NCBI RefSeq assembly: GCF_000737245.1
Contig: NZ_JPQU01000016.1
Span: 84,450-148,449 of the forward strand
DNA from: Pseudomonas syringae
GTDB lineage: Bacteria; Pseudomonadota; Gammaproteobacteria; Pseudomonadales; Pseudomonadaceae
Direction of reading: 5' to 3'
DNA length: 64,000 nucleotides
The notes under the pieces were generated by a model. The model saw nothing but the letters and a program-made list of their open reading frames with translations. It made no database searches and was not told the origin of the DNA. Positions 55,645-63,921 of the stretch are shown piece after piece. A program made the position numbers and the translations under genes. The stretch's first letter is position 1. Every line of letters begins with the position of its first letter.

Positions 55645-55734
55645 CTGTAGGAGCGCGCTTGCCCGCGATCGGATGTCCCTGCCGGCATTTTATCGTCTGA
55701 CCTGACGCTATCGCGGGCAAGCGCGCTCCTACAG
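55645..55734. repeat. REP palindrome between fecR and fecA
   Basis: Perfect arms CTGTAGGAGCGCGCTTGCCC and GGGCAAGCGCGCTCCTACAG. It may separate the fecIR transcript from fecA, which in E. coli has its own FecI-dependent promoter. Confidence 0.85.
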
Positions 55735-55787
55735 AGAATTTGTATTTATTCGGTAAGTCACCGGGTGAGCCGAGAGTGACTCAACCT

Positions 55788-56765
55788 TCAACCCCGCGCC
55801 TCAACCGTCACCCAATACCGGGTAAACCGCCTGACCCGCACGGGCAAAGCCACTTCCAGCAGATCCAGGATCCGTTCGTTGTTGGCCAGCGGATAACTGC
55901 CGGAGATCAGCAGGTCAGCGACTTTTGCGTCGCATTCCAGTCGGCCACGGCGGTAGCGGCTCAGTTCGGCGAGGAAATCCTGCAAGCGCATGTGCGCGGC
56001 GACCAGCATGCCGTCCGCCCAGGCACCGCTGCTGGCATCCACCGGGCGCACCGGTTCCCAGGCGTTGCGGTTGAACGCCACTTGTTGCGCTGCCTGCACC
56101 TGCAAGCCCGGTCCGGGAAAGGTTTCGGGACTGATTTGCACGCTACCGCTGAACACCGCCAGTTGGGTCTTGCCCTCGCGCTGACGCACGTCAAAACGGC
56201 TGGCGGGGGAGGTCGGACGGATGCTTCCTTCGGCGGTCATCAGATTCAGCGGCCGGTAATCGTTGGCCACTGTTAGCAGGATTTCCCCCTGCAGCAGCTT
56301 GATCAGGCGTTGCTGGGCATCGAAACGCACATCGATGGCGCTGGCGGTGTTGAGGTGGATTTCGCTGCCATCGGCCAGGGCGATCTTGCGCCGCTCGCCC
56401 ACACCGTTGTGATAGTCGGCCAGCAATGGCTGCAAGGCGATCTGATCCCGCAGACCCCAACCCGCAGCGGAACCGGCACCCAGGAGCACGAGCAGTTTCA
56501 GCACCTGACGTCGCCCGGCTGATTTCGGCGCATTGATGGCTGCGTGGGCCAACGGCGAAGACAACCCGCTCAAGCGTTGATTGACCCGCTGAATATGCGC
56601 CCAGGCGCGCTGGTGTTCACCGTCGCTATTCAACCAGTGCTGCCAGGCCTGCTGGCGCGGCGCGGCGAACTGCCCGCTCTGCATTTCAATCAGCCAGCTG
56701 ACGGCCTGCTCGGCCACCAGCGGCGAAATATCGGACTTGTTCAGGGAATCGGCGTTGCTGTTCAT
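55788..56765 (-). CDS. fecR: FecR sigma regulator
   Basis: A 325-residue inner-membrane protein with a DUF4880 N-terminal segment (QAVSWLIEMQSGQFAAPRQQAWQ HWLN), one membrane helix at about 90-105 (RQVLKLLVLLGAGSAAG), and the periplasmic FecR domain (LADGSEIHLNTASAIDVRF). It is placed 10 bases after fecI and before fecA, so it should couple FecA signalling to FecI. Confidence 0.93.
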   Translation of the reverse strand: MNSNADSLNKSDISPLVAEQAVSWLIEMQSGQFAAPRQQAWQHWLNSDGEHQRAWAHIQRVNQRLSGLSSPLAHAAINAPKSAGRRQVLKLLVLLGAGSAAGWGLRDQIALQPLLADYHNGVGERRKIALADGSEIHLNTASAIDVRFDAQQRLIKLLQGEILLTVANDYRPLNLMTAEGSIRPTSPASRFDVRQREGKTQLAVFSGSVQISPETFPGPGLQVQAAQQVAFNRNAWEPVRPVDASSGAWADGMLVAAHMRLQDFLAELSRYRRGRLECDAKVADLLISGSYPLANNERILDLLEVALPVRVRRFTRYWVTVEARG

Positions 56766-56775
56766 AGCGGCAGGG

Positions 56776-57306
56776 TCATAGCGAGAAGTAGCAACGCAAG
56801 GCCGCCTTGTTCAAATGGCGTTTGACTGTGGCGATGGAAATCCCCAACTGCGTGGCGATTTCGCCGTGGCTCAGACCGTCCACCTGGGATAACAGGAAAG
56901 CGCGTTTCACCAGCATTGGCAGGCCGTCGAGCAACCGGTCCAGCTCCACCAGTGTTTCCAGAATGATTGCCCGCTCTTCTTCCGACGGCGCGACGCACTC
57001 GGGCATTTCCAGAAGGGTCTGGTAATAGGCCCGCTCCAGATCCTGACGCCGGTAGTGGTTGCACAGCACACGCTTGGCGATGGTGGTCAGGAACGCCCGA
57101 GGTTCGATGAGCTGCGGTGTTTCGCGGGCCAGCAGGACTTTGACGAAGGTGTCCTGAGCCAGGTCTGCGGCACTGTGCGGGCAGCCGAGCCGACGCCGCA
57201 ACCAGCCTGTCAGCCAGTTGTGATGGGCGTGATACAGGCCTTCGACACTGTCGTTGAGCACGTATTGGGCGTTAGGCATGAGCGACTGCAGTCCGCGATG
57301 AACCAT
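56776..57306 (-). CDS. fecI: FecI ECF sigma factor
   Basis: A 176-residue ECF sigma factor with region 2 (DLAQDTFVKVLLA, PRAFLTTIAKRVLCNHYRRQDLE) and region 4 (LSQVDGLSHGEIATQLGISIATVKRHL). First gene of fecIRA. A candidate Fur box lies 37 bases upstream in the region shared with the divergent membrane-protein operon. Confidence 0.94.
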   Translation of the reverse strand: MVHRGLQSLMPNAQYVLNDSVEGLYHAHHNWLTGWLRRRLGCPHSAADLAQDTFVKVLLARETPQLIEPRAFLTTIAKRVLCNHYRRQDLERAYYQTLLEMPECVAPSEEERAIILETLVELDRLLDGLPMLVKRAFLLSQVDGLSHGEIATQLGISIATVKRHLNKAALRCYFSL

Positions 57307-57342
57307 TGATTGGCGCAGATTCTGTCAGACTCTTTTGCGTAT

Positions 57343-57361
57343 GAGAATATTTATCATTAAT
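57343..57361. promoter_or_regulatory. Candidate Fur box between fecI and the PepSY operon
   Basis: Read on the minus strand, ATTAATGATAAATATTCTC matches the Fur consensus at 14 of 19 positions. It sits 37 bases from fecI and 67 bases from the upstream ORF on the other side, so it could repress both operons. Confidence 0.65.
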
Positions 57362-57427
57362 ATTGCGTTCTGCGCGCGCAATTGGTTACAAAACTCTCGC
57401 GTGATAGCCCTTCATCAGGAATGTCCC

Positions 57428-57487
57428 ATGCCGATTCAACGCCGTTGCTCTCCAGTGTGCTGCCAGTCCCGGGCGGCTGCGTGTTAA
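57428..57487 (+). CDS. Cysteine-rich 19-codon upstream ORF with CxxxCC motif
   Basis: The ORF encodes MPIQRRCSPVCCQSRAAAC, with cysteines at 7, 11, 12 and 19 and the pattern Cys-x3-Cys-Cys. AGGA lies 7 bases before its ATG. Its stop TAA shares a base with the ATG of the DUF3649 gene (TAATG), so the two are coupled. The CxxxCC motif matches the copper-responsive upstream ORF type (CruR) described in Bordetella pertussis ahead of a TonB-receptor/PepSY operon (recalled, not checked). It could gate translation of the whole downstream operon. Confidence 0.75.
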   Translation: MPIQRRCSPVCCQSRAAAC

Positions 57488-57831
57488 TGGACGGCGCAGC
57501 GATGGACGCCACGCAGATCAAGAAGCCAGCACGCAAAGTCAAAAGCGCGCAGGTCTCGCTCGCCTATCGGCTTGCGGTCACTTCGCGAGCCCTGGCGGCG
57601 CTGTTTGGCGGTTATCTGCTGGCGGCGCTGACCAGCGTCTGCCTGACCCAATGGTTGCCTATGTCGCGCGCCGATGCGGTTGTCACCGGCATGTTGCTGT
57701 CATTCCTGGCGTATCTGGGCGCAGTGATCTGGTGCTTTGCCTGCCGCAGCGCCTGGCGGGCATGGGCCGGTATCCTGCTGCCGGCTGCGATTCTGGCGGC
57801 GCTGTTCGGCATCGGGCGGTGGTTGTCATGA
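57487..57831 (+). CDS. DUF3649 membrane protein (iron-uptake associated)
   Basis: A 114-residue inner-membrane protein with three hydrophobic helices (about 31-55, 61-82, 88-110). It matches DUF3649 proteins that accompany PepSY and DUF3325 membrane proteins near TonB-dependent receptors. The start at 57487 overlaps the stop of the 19-codon upstream ORF and has no ribosome site of its own, which points to coupled translation. The longer in-frame start at 57421 has AGGA directly against it and is unlikely. Overlaps the PepSY gene by ATGA. Confidence 0.82.
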   Translation: MDGAAMDATQIKKPARKVKSAQVSLAYRLAVTSRALAALFGGYLLAALTSVCLTQWLPMSRADAVVTGMLLSFLAYLGAVIWCFACRSAWRAWAGILLPAAILAALFGIGRWLS

Positions 57832-59435
57832 AAGAGGGCTTCCGGCAGGCGATGGCTTGGCTGCACACCTGGATCGGACTGATTTTCGGTTGGTTGTTGT
57901 TCGCAATCTTCCTCACCGGAACGCTGTCCTATTTCAAGGCCGAGATAAACCGCTGGACTCACCCGGAAATCCCGGTGCGCTCGGTCCCGGCAGCGGCGAG
58001 CATCGAGCGGGCCCAGGTTTATCTGCAAAACAATGCTGCTGGCGCACCGCGTTGGTTCATCCGTATGCCTGACGACCGCGAGCCGGCGCTTGGGGTGATG
58101 TGGCAGACGCCGGGCCAGGAAGGCCGACGTGGTTTCGTGCGCAAAAGCCTCGACCCCCAGAGCGGTGAGGAAATCCACACCCGCAGCAGCATGGGCGGCG
58201 AGTTCTTCTATCGCTTCCACTTCCAGCTGCAAATGCCGCACCCGTGGGGCCGCTGGCTGGCGACTGCGGCGGCGATGCTGATGTTCATCGCACTGATCAC
58301 CGGGATCATTACCCACAAGAAGATCTTCAAGGAGTTCTTCACCTTCCGACCCCGCAAGGGCCAGCGTTCCTGGCTGGACGGGCATAACGCGATTGGCGTG
58401 CTGGCGCTGCCGTTCCACCTGATGATCACCTACAGCAGTCTGGTGATCTTCATGTCCATGGTCATGCCCGCCAGCATCATTGCGTCTTACGGCGACAACG
58501 TTCAGGCGTTTTACGCCGACATATTCCCAAGCACCAACGGCGCTAAATCGGCCGGAACCGCTGCGCCACTGACCCCTTTGATGCCGGTGCTGTCGGCGGC
58601 CCAAGAGCAATGGCCAGACGGCAATATCGGGCGCCTGGTGGTCAATAATCCCGGCGATGCCAATGCCACCGTGGCTGTGTTTCGCAGTGCCGCCGACAGT
58701 GTCATTCACGACAACGGCGTAGCACTGATATTCAACGGCGTGAACGGCGCATTGCAGACTTCGCCCACTCCGCGTTCCGGGCCGATGCTGGTCTCCGGTG
58801 CAATGTATGGTTTGCATATCGGCGAGTTCGCCGGGCCACTGCTGCGCTGGTTGTACTTCATCTTCGGTATCGCCGGCACGGCCATGATTGGCACCGGGCT
58901 GGTGATGTGGCTCGCCAAGCGGCAGTTCAAGCATGTGAAGACCGGCGTATTGCCGCTGGAATTGCGTCTGGTGCATGTGCTGAACTTGGCGGGCATGGCT
59001 GGCCTGATGATCGCCGTGGCGGCGTTCTTCTGGGCCAATCGCCTGTTGCCGCTTGGCCTGGCCGAGCGCAGCGACTGGGAAATCAATCTGTTCTTCAGCG
59101 CCTGGGGCATGACCGTGCTGCACGCTCTTGTACGTAACGGGCGTCAGGGCTGGCGCGAACAATTAGCCCTGGGTGCGGTGTTGTTTGCCGGGCTGCCCGT
59201 GCTGGATATCTTGACCGGGGGCAGGTACCTGTTGGCTTCGCTGGAGCAGCAGGACTGGGTGCTGATCGGCTTCGATCTGACGGCATTGATGACAGGTCTG
59301 TTCATGGCCTGGGGCGCGACAAAGTTTCGTCCGGTTCCGCCAGTACTCGCCGCCAAGGGTGACGAGCAAACGGCATCGAACAAAACCACTCAGGCCGGCA
59401 TCGATACCACTCGGCTTGAAGGCGAGGCCAACTGA
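57828..59435 (+). CDS. PepSY-TM protein, putative ferri-siderophore reductase component
   Basis: A 535-residue inner-membrane protein: start MKEGFRQAMAWLHTWIGLIFGWLLFAIFLTGTLSYFK, with the WxHxWxG-type first helix typical of PepSY-associated membrane proteins, periplasmic PepSY-like loops (RWFIRMPDDREP..., IGRLVVNNPGDANATVAVF), membrane helices at about 146-168, 200-225, 345-368, 385-410 and later, and conserved His (HPWGRW, HKKIF, HNAIGVLALPFH). Related proteins such as FoxB and FiuB-linked PepSY proteins reduce iron during siderophore uptake; the role here is inferred. ATGA overlap with DUF3649 and TGATG overlap with DUF3325. Confidence 0.88.
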   Translation: MKEGFRQAMAWLHTWIGLIFGWLLFAIFLTGTLSYFKAEINRWTHPEIPVRSVPAAASIERAQVYLQNNAAGAPRWFIRMPDDREPALGVMWQTPGQEGRRGFVRKSLDPQSGEEIHTRSSMGGEFFYRFHFQLQMPHPWGRWLATAAAMLMFIALITGIITHKKIFKEFFTFRPRKGQRSWLDGHNAIGVLALPFHLMITYSSLVIFMSMVMPASIIASYGDNVQAFYADIFPSTNGAKSAGTAAPLTPLMPVLSAAQEQWPDGNIGRLVVNNPGDANATVAVFRSAADSVIHDNGVALIFNGVNGALQTSPTPRSGPMLVSGAMYGLHIGEFAGPLLRWLYFIFGIAGTAMIGTGLVMWLAKRQFKHVKTGVLPLELRLVHVLNLAGMAGLMIAVAAFFWANRLLPLGLAERSDWEINLFFSAWGMTVLHALVRNGRQGWREQLALGAVLFAGLPVLDILTGGRYLLASLEQQDWVLIGFDLTALMTGLFMAWGATKFRPVPPVLAAKGDEQTASNKTTQAGIDTTRLEGEAN

Positions 59436-59767
59436 TGCTGCTGGCTACCCTGTTGTGCTACGTAGGCTTTACGGCCCTGTGCCTGTCGATGTCCAAACAT
59501 TACGGCGAGTTGCTGCACAGCAAACTCGGCGTCGGTCGCGGGCGCTTGCTCAAGTTGCTGGGCTGGGCGCTGTTGTGCCTGTCGCTATCCTGCGCGCTGA
59601 GTGACCCTGCCTGGGGCATGGCGTTGGTCGAGTGGTTTGCGGCATTGATGGCCAGCGCCTTGTTGCTGGTATTTTTGATTCCGTTTCGGCCACGGCTGGC
59701 TTTGATACTCGCGGCGGCGGGGCTGTTGTTGAGCCCGGTGGCGGCGTTCAATCAACTGCTGGTTTGA
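59435..59767 (+). CDS. DUF3325 membrane protein
   Basis: A 110-residue protein with three to four hydrophobic helices (about 1-18, 38-58, 62-84, 87-108) matching DUF3325. Function is unknown; it always seems to travel with DUF3649 and PepSY proteins near iron receptors. Its start shares bases with the PepSY stop (TGATG), and a sigma-factor gene starts 10 bases after its stop. Confidence 0.8.
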   Translation: MLLATLLCYVGFTALCLSMSKHYGELLHSKLGVGRGRLLKLLGWALLCLSLSCALSDPAWGMALVEWFAALMASALLLVFLIPFRPRLALILAAAGLLLSPVAAFNQLLV

Positions 59768-59777
59768 GCGGGCCGCC

Positions 59778-60404
59778 ATGAACATCGCACCGTCTCCTGA
59801 ATCGGAACAGCCCGACCCCCTCAAGCCTGTCGCTGATGATTCTGCTCGGGACGCGGCGAAAGGTGGACGTGCGTACTTCCTCGAAGTGTTTTTGTCCCAG
59901 CAGCCGCAAATGGAAGCGCTGGTCAGGCGCCGTGTGGGCTGTCGGGCGACGGCGGCTGATCTGGTTCAGGACTTATTCGTGCGCTTCTGGCGACGGCCGC
60001 TGGTGCAGGTCGAAGAACTCAGCACTTATCTATTGCGCTGCGCCGGGAATATCGCCGTCGATCATTTACGCAGCGAAGGGGTGCGCAACCGTATCAGCGA
60101 GGGCCTGATGACCGACGGGCAGCACGATGATGTCGACCAACCGCAGGCGGCGCTGGAAGCGGGTAACGACCTGCGCCACGTCGAGGCTGCTTTGCGTGAG
60201 TTGCCCGAGCGGACCCGGCAGATATTCCTGCTCAACCGTATCCATGGTCGCAAATACGGAGAAATCGCCAAGGTCATGGGGCTTTCGCAAAGCACCGTGG
60301 AAAAACATATGATGCGCGCCTTGCAAGCCTGCAAGGCGTGTCTGGAACAGTCTCCGTCTTCGGCTCGCGCCACTCGCTCGAAGTCAGAGGACGCTCGTCG
60401 ATGA
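59778..60404 (+). CDS. FecI-like ECF sigma factor (third system)
   Basis: A 208-residue ECF sigma factor: an extra, poorly conserved N-terminal 30 residues, region 2 (DLVQDLFVRFWRRPL, STYLLRCAGNIAVDHLRSE) and region 4 (LNRIHGRKYGEIAKVMGLSQSTVEKHM). It lies in the DUF3649-PepSY-DUF3325 operon and overlaps the FecR gene by ATGA. Likely activated by the FoxA-like receptor downstream. Confidence 0.9.
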   Translation: MNIAPSPESEQPDPLKPVADDSARDAAKGGRAYFLEVFLSQQPQMEALVRRRVGCRATAADLVQDLFVRFWRRPLVQVEELSTYLLRCAGNIAVDHLRSEGVRNRISEGLMTDGQHDDVDQPQAALEAGNDLRHVEAALRELPERTRQIFLLNRIHGRKYGEIAKVMGLSQSTVEKHMMRALQACKACLEQSPSSARATRSKSEDARR

Positions 60405-61402
60405 AAACCCCTGCGGCGCCTGTCCAGGTTTCCCCGGCATTGCAGCAGGCAGCTCTGGAATGGCTCACCCTCCTGCATGACGCCCCCTGCAGTCGCGACG
60501 AGCAGAATTTCAGGCGATGGCTGCAAGCCGATCCTGCTCACGTCGAGGCTTACTCCCAGGCTCAGGTGCTCTGGGAGTTGAGCGAAGTGCCCGCCGCGCG
60601 TCTTGCCGCAGAAGACTCCGTCGCGCTGGCTGCCCTGTTGCAGCAAATGGATGCGCCAATCCGAAAGTCGCACCACCCCATGAAACGCTGGTCAACAGGC
60701 CTGGCCATGGCGGCGTGCCTGTTGCTGGCGATTGCCGTCGGCGCGGGCTGGCAACCGGGGCGATGGGCCGATGATCTGGGTGCTGATTATGTCTCTGCGC
60801 CGGGTCAGGTCTGGACCGTGATGCTGGCCGATAAGTCGCAGGTCACTCTGGATGCCGACAGCGCCATCGCGGTGAACTTCAGCCATGGCGAGCGGCATGT
60901 GCAACTGCGGCGCGGCGCAGCGTTCTTTCAGGTGATCCATACGGGCGAGCCGTTCATGGTGGATGCCCACGGCGGTCAGACGCAGGTGTTGGGAACGCAA
61001 TTCGAAGTGCGCCTGCAAGAGCAGGGCGCTCAGGTGACGGTGTTGTCCGGGCGTGTCGGGGTCAAGTCTGCTCAGGATGAACCGCAACGGATTCTCGGCG
61101 CCGCCCAGCGCGTGGCCTATGACCAAGGCACCACCAGTGCTCCCCAGGCCATCGATCCACAAAACCAGTTGGCCTGGCGCGACGGCTGGCTCAATTACTA
61201 CCGCACTCCATTGGCGGACGTGATCAACGACTTGAGCCGTCACTACCCCGGCCGCATCGTCTTGCTCAGCCCTAAACTGGGCGAAAAACGCATCAGCGGC
61301 AGCTTCCCCAGTAAAGATCCCGAAGCGGTGCTGGCAGCCTTGAAATCCGTGGTGGGGTTTGAGGAGTACAGCGTCATGGGGCGAGTGATTTTTGTGCGAT
61401 GA
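60401..61402 (+). CDS. FecR-like sigma regulator (third system)
   Basis: A 333-residue inner-membrane regulator with an N-terminal DUF4880 segment (ALEWLTLLHDAPCSRDEQNF RRWL), a membrane helix near 107-125 (MAACLLLAIAVGAGW) and a periplasmic FecR domain (LADKSQVTLDADSAIAVNF, GTQFEV), ending in an STN-like part (YSVMGRVIFVR). The start at 60401 (ATGA overlap with the sigma stop) is better than the upstream 60338. Confidence 0.9.
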   Translation: MKTPAAPVQVSPALQQAALEWLTLLHDAPCSRDEQNFRRWLQADPAHVEAYSQAQVLWELSEVPAARLAAEDSVALAALLQQMDAPIRKSHHPMKRWSTGLAMAACLLLAIAVGAGWQPGRWADDLGADYVSAPGQVWTVMLADKSQVTLDADSAIAVNFSHGERHVQLRRGAAFFQVIHTGEPFMVDAHGGQTQVLGTQFEVRLQEQGAQVTVLSGRVGVKSAQDEPQRILGAAQRVAYDQGTTSAPQAIDPQNQLAWRDGWLNYYRTPLADVINDLSRHYPGRIVLLSPKLGEKRISGSFPSKDPEAVLAALKSVVGFEEYSVMGRVIFVR

Positions 61403-61426
61403 AATCTCGGGCCCAATGGTGATGCC

Positions 61427-61520
61427 TGTTGGAGCGAGGCTTGCCCGCGAAGGCGATCGCGCAGTATCGAAGAAGGTGCTTAATGTACAGGCCTCTTCGC
61501 GGGCAAGCCTCGCTCCAACA
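61427..61520. repeat. REP palindrome abutting the receptor start
   Basis: Perfect arms TGTTGGAGCGAGGCTTGCCC and GGGCAAGCCTCGCTCCAACA. It ends only 6 bases before the first usable ATG of the FoxA-like receptor and is open in the receptor's frame. Confidence 0.88.
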
Positions 61521-61526
61521 ATTGGC

Positions 61527-63884
61527 ATGATGCTCGGTGTATTAATTTTCGCTGCCATCAGCACCGCGCAAGCGACCGAAGCCGCCTTCAATTTCTCGAT
61601 CCCGGCCGAACCTTTGCCGCAAGCCTTGAGCGAGTTCAGCCGAGTGACTGGCCTGGGTGTCATCTACACCCAGGAAACCCCCTATGCGATCGAGGCACCG
61701 GCGCTCACCGGGCAGTTCAGCGCCGAGCAGGCCTTGACCCGGTTGTTGGCGAGCTCCGGGCTGACCTGGCGCCGCGCCACCGAGCACACCTTTACTCTGG
61801 AGACAGCGGCAGTCGACGGCGCGATCAATCTGGGTGCCACTCAGATTCAATCATCGACGCCGAGCCGCAGCAGCTATCAGCCAACCGTCAGCTCAACGGT
61901 ATTGCGCTCTTCCGCGCCGCTGCTTGAAACACCCCAAGCCGTGGCCATCGTGCCAGCGCAAGTCATCGCTGATCAGGCACCGCGCAATCTCGACGATGCG
62001 TTGACCAATGTCAGCGGCGTCACCCAAGGCAACACCCTGGGCAGTACGCAGGACACCATCGTCAAACGCGGGTTTGGCGAAAACCGCGACGGCTCGATCA
62101 TGCGCGACGGTATGCCAATTGTGCAGGGCCGTAGCCTCAATGCCAGCGCCGAGCGGGTCGAAGTGCTCAAAGGGCCTTCGACTTTGCTGTATGGCATTCA
62201 GGACCCCGGCGGCGTAATCAACGTGGTCAGCAAACGCCCGGAGTTGCAGTCCTATAACGCCCTGACCGCCACCGGCTCCAGTTACGGTGCCGGCAAGAAT
62301 GGCAGCGGCGCAACCCTCGACAGCACCGGCGCGCTGGGGGATTCCAGGCTGGCGTACCGGATGATTGTCGATCATGTGGATGAAGATTACTGGCGCAATT
62401 ACGGGGTGCATCGTGAGTCGCTGGTTGCGCCTTCACTGGCCTGGTACGGGGAGGACACGCAACTGACGGCCGCCTATGAACATCGTGAATTCCTCTCGCC
62501 TTTTGATCGCGGTACGGCGATCGATCCGCTCACCAATCATCCGCTGGATATTCCCGCGACCCGTCGTCTGGATGAGCCGTTCAACAATATGGAAGGGCGC
62601 TCGGATCTGTACCGCTTTGAAGCCGACCATGATTTCGACGGCAACTGGAAAGGTCATCTGGGCTACAGCTACAACCGTGAAACCTACGACGCCAGTCAGG
62701 TGCGGGTGACGGCGGTCGATCCGGCGAGCGGCACCCTGACCCGCTCCATGGATGGCACGCGCGGGGCGCTCAGCACTGACCGTTTCACCACCCTGACGCT
62801 CAATGGAGCTGTGCAAGCAGGCGGCATGCAGCACGAACTGTTGGTCGGCATTGATGATGAATACCGCAAGATTTACCGCTCTGACCTGATCCGCCAGAAA
62901 AGCCTGACCACCTTCAGCTACCAGAATCCGGTGTACGGCCGGGAAGTGGAGGGGACCTTATCCAGCGATCCGGACAGCGGGCAAAGCGACATTCTGCGCA
63001 CCGATTCACTGTTCATTCAGGACTCCATTCACCTGAACGAGCAGTGGATTCTTGTGGCGGGCGGGCGCTATCAGACTTACGACCAAGTAGCTGGCAAGGG
63101 CCGCCCGTTTACGGTCAATACCAACACCACCGGGCATAAGTGGATACCCCGGGCAGGGCTGGTGTATCGCTATGACGAGCAGCTGTCGTTCTATGGCAGC
63201 TACACCGAATCCTTCAAACCCAACTCCAGCATCGCGCCGCTCAGTGGCGGGCGGGTGCTGGACTCCGGCACGCTGCCTGAAGAGGGGCAGTCCTGGGAAC
63301 TGGGGGCAAAATGGGACGTGCCGGGGGCGTGGAGCGGTAATCTGGCGGTGTTCGACATCAAGAAACGCAACGTGCTGGTCGCCAATTTTGATGCCGCTAG
63401 CGCTGACACGGTGTACAGCTCGGCGGGTGAAGTGCGCTCCCGTGGACTGGAGCTGGATTTTAGCGGGCAGCTGGACGAGCGCTGGAGTCTGATCGGGGCT
63501 TATGCCTTCACCGACGCTGAAGTCACTGAAGACCCGCTGCTCAAGGGCAACCGCCTGCAAAACGCCGCCCGACACAGTGGCTCACTGTCGGCGGTCTATG
63601 ACCTGGGCACGGTGCTGGGCAGTGACAAATTGCGCCTCGGTGCGGGTGCGCATTACGTGGGTGAACGGGCTGGCAACCCGACCGATGATTTCAACCTGCC
63701 GGCCTACACCGTCGCCGACGCCTTCGCCACTTACGACACCCGGTTCGACGGACAGAAAGTGCGCTTTCAGGTCAACCTGAAGAACATCTTCGACCGCACT
63801 TACTACACCTCCAGCGTTAGCCGCTACTTCGTTTCCATGGGCGATTCGCGGCAGGTGGTGGTGTCCAGTACCCTGGAGTTTTAG
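61527..63884 (+). CDS. TonB-dependent siderophore receptor, FoxA-like, with REP-altered start
   Basis: A 785-residue receptor from the ATG at 61527: STN signalling domain (FNFSIPAEPLPQALSEFSRVTGLGVIY, about 20-90), plug with LLETPQAVAIVPAQVI and LKGPSTLLYGIQDPGG, and a barrel ending VVSSTLEF. Sequence style is closest to FoxA (ferrioxamine) and related receptors; the ligand is inferred. The N-terminus MMLGVLIFAAISTAQATEA has a hydrophobic core and cleavage site but no positive charges, and there is no ribosome site because a REP element ends 6 bases upstream. The frame stays open back to 61392, but that part is translated REP. Expression or export may be weakened. Confidence 0.82.
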   Translation: MMLGVLIFAAISTAQATEAAFNFSIPAEPLPQALSEFSRVTGLGVIYTQETPYAIEAPALTGQFSAEQALTRLLASSGLTWRRATEHTFTLETAAVDGAINLGATQIQSSTPSRSSYQPTVSSTVLRSSAPLLETPQAVAIVPAQVIADQAPRNLDDALTNVSGVTQGNTLGSTQDTIVKRGFGENRDGSIMRDGMPIVQGRSLNASAERVEVLKGPSTLLYGIQDPGGVINVVSKRPELQSYNALTATGSSYGAGKNGSGATLDSTGALGDSRLAYRMIVDHVDEDYWRNYGVHRESLVAPSLAWYGEDTQLTAAYEHREFLSPFDRGTAIDPLTNHPLDIPATRRLDEPFNNMEGRSDLYRFEADHDFDGNWKGHLGYSYNRETYDASQVRVTAVDPASGTLTRSMDGTRGALSTDRFTTLTLNGAVQAGGMQHELLVGIDDEYRKIYRSDLIRQKSLTTFSYQNPVYGREVEGTLSSDPDSGQSDILRTDSLFIQDSIHLNEQWILVAGGRYQTYDQVAGKGRPFTVNTNTTGHKWIPRAGLVYRYDEQLSFYGSYTESFKPNSSIAPLSGGRVLDSGTLPEEGQSWELGAKWDVPGAWSGNLAVFDIKKRNVLVANFDAASADTVYSSAGEVRSRGLELDFSGQLDERWSLIGAYAFTDAEVTEDPLLKGNRLQNAARHSGSLSAVYDLGTVLGSDKLRLGAGAHYVGERAGNPTDDFNLPAYTVADAFATYDTRFDGQKVRFQVNLKNIFDRTYYTSSVSRYFVSMGDSRQVVVSSTLEF

Positions 63885-63921
63885 CCGAGGAAAAGCAAAT
63901 ACTTGAAGCTTAATGATTTCT

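Noticed and set aside
57421..57486. Start of the DUF3649 gene at the ATG at 57421
   Set aside because: AGGA is directly adjacent to this ATG, leaving no spacing; it is correctly spaced for the ATG at 57428 in another frame, the CxxxCC upstream ORF.
57612..59162. 516-codon open frame opposite the PepSY gene
   Set aside because: Same cause: complementary frame of a strongly biased coding region. The plus strand has clear PepSY-TM features and overlapping operon starts.
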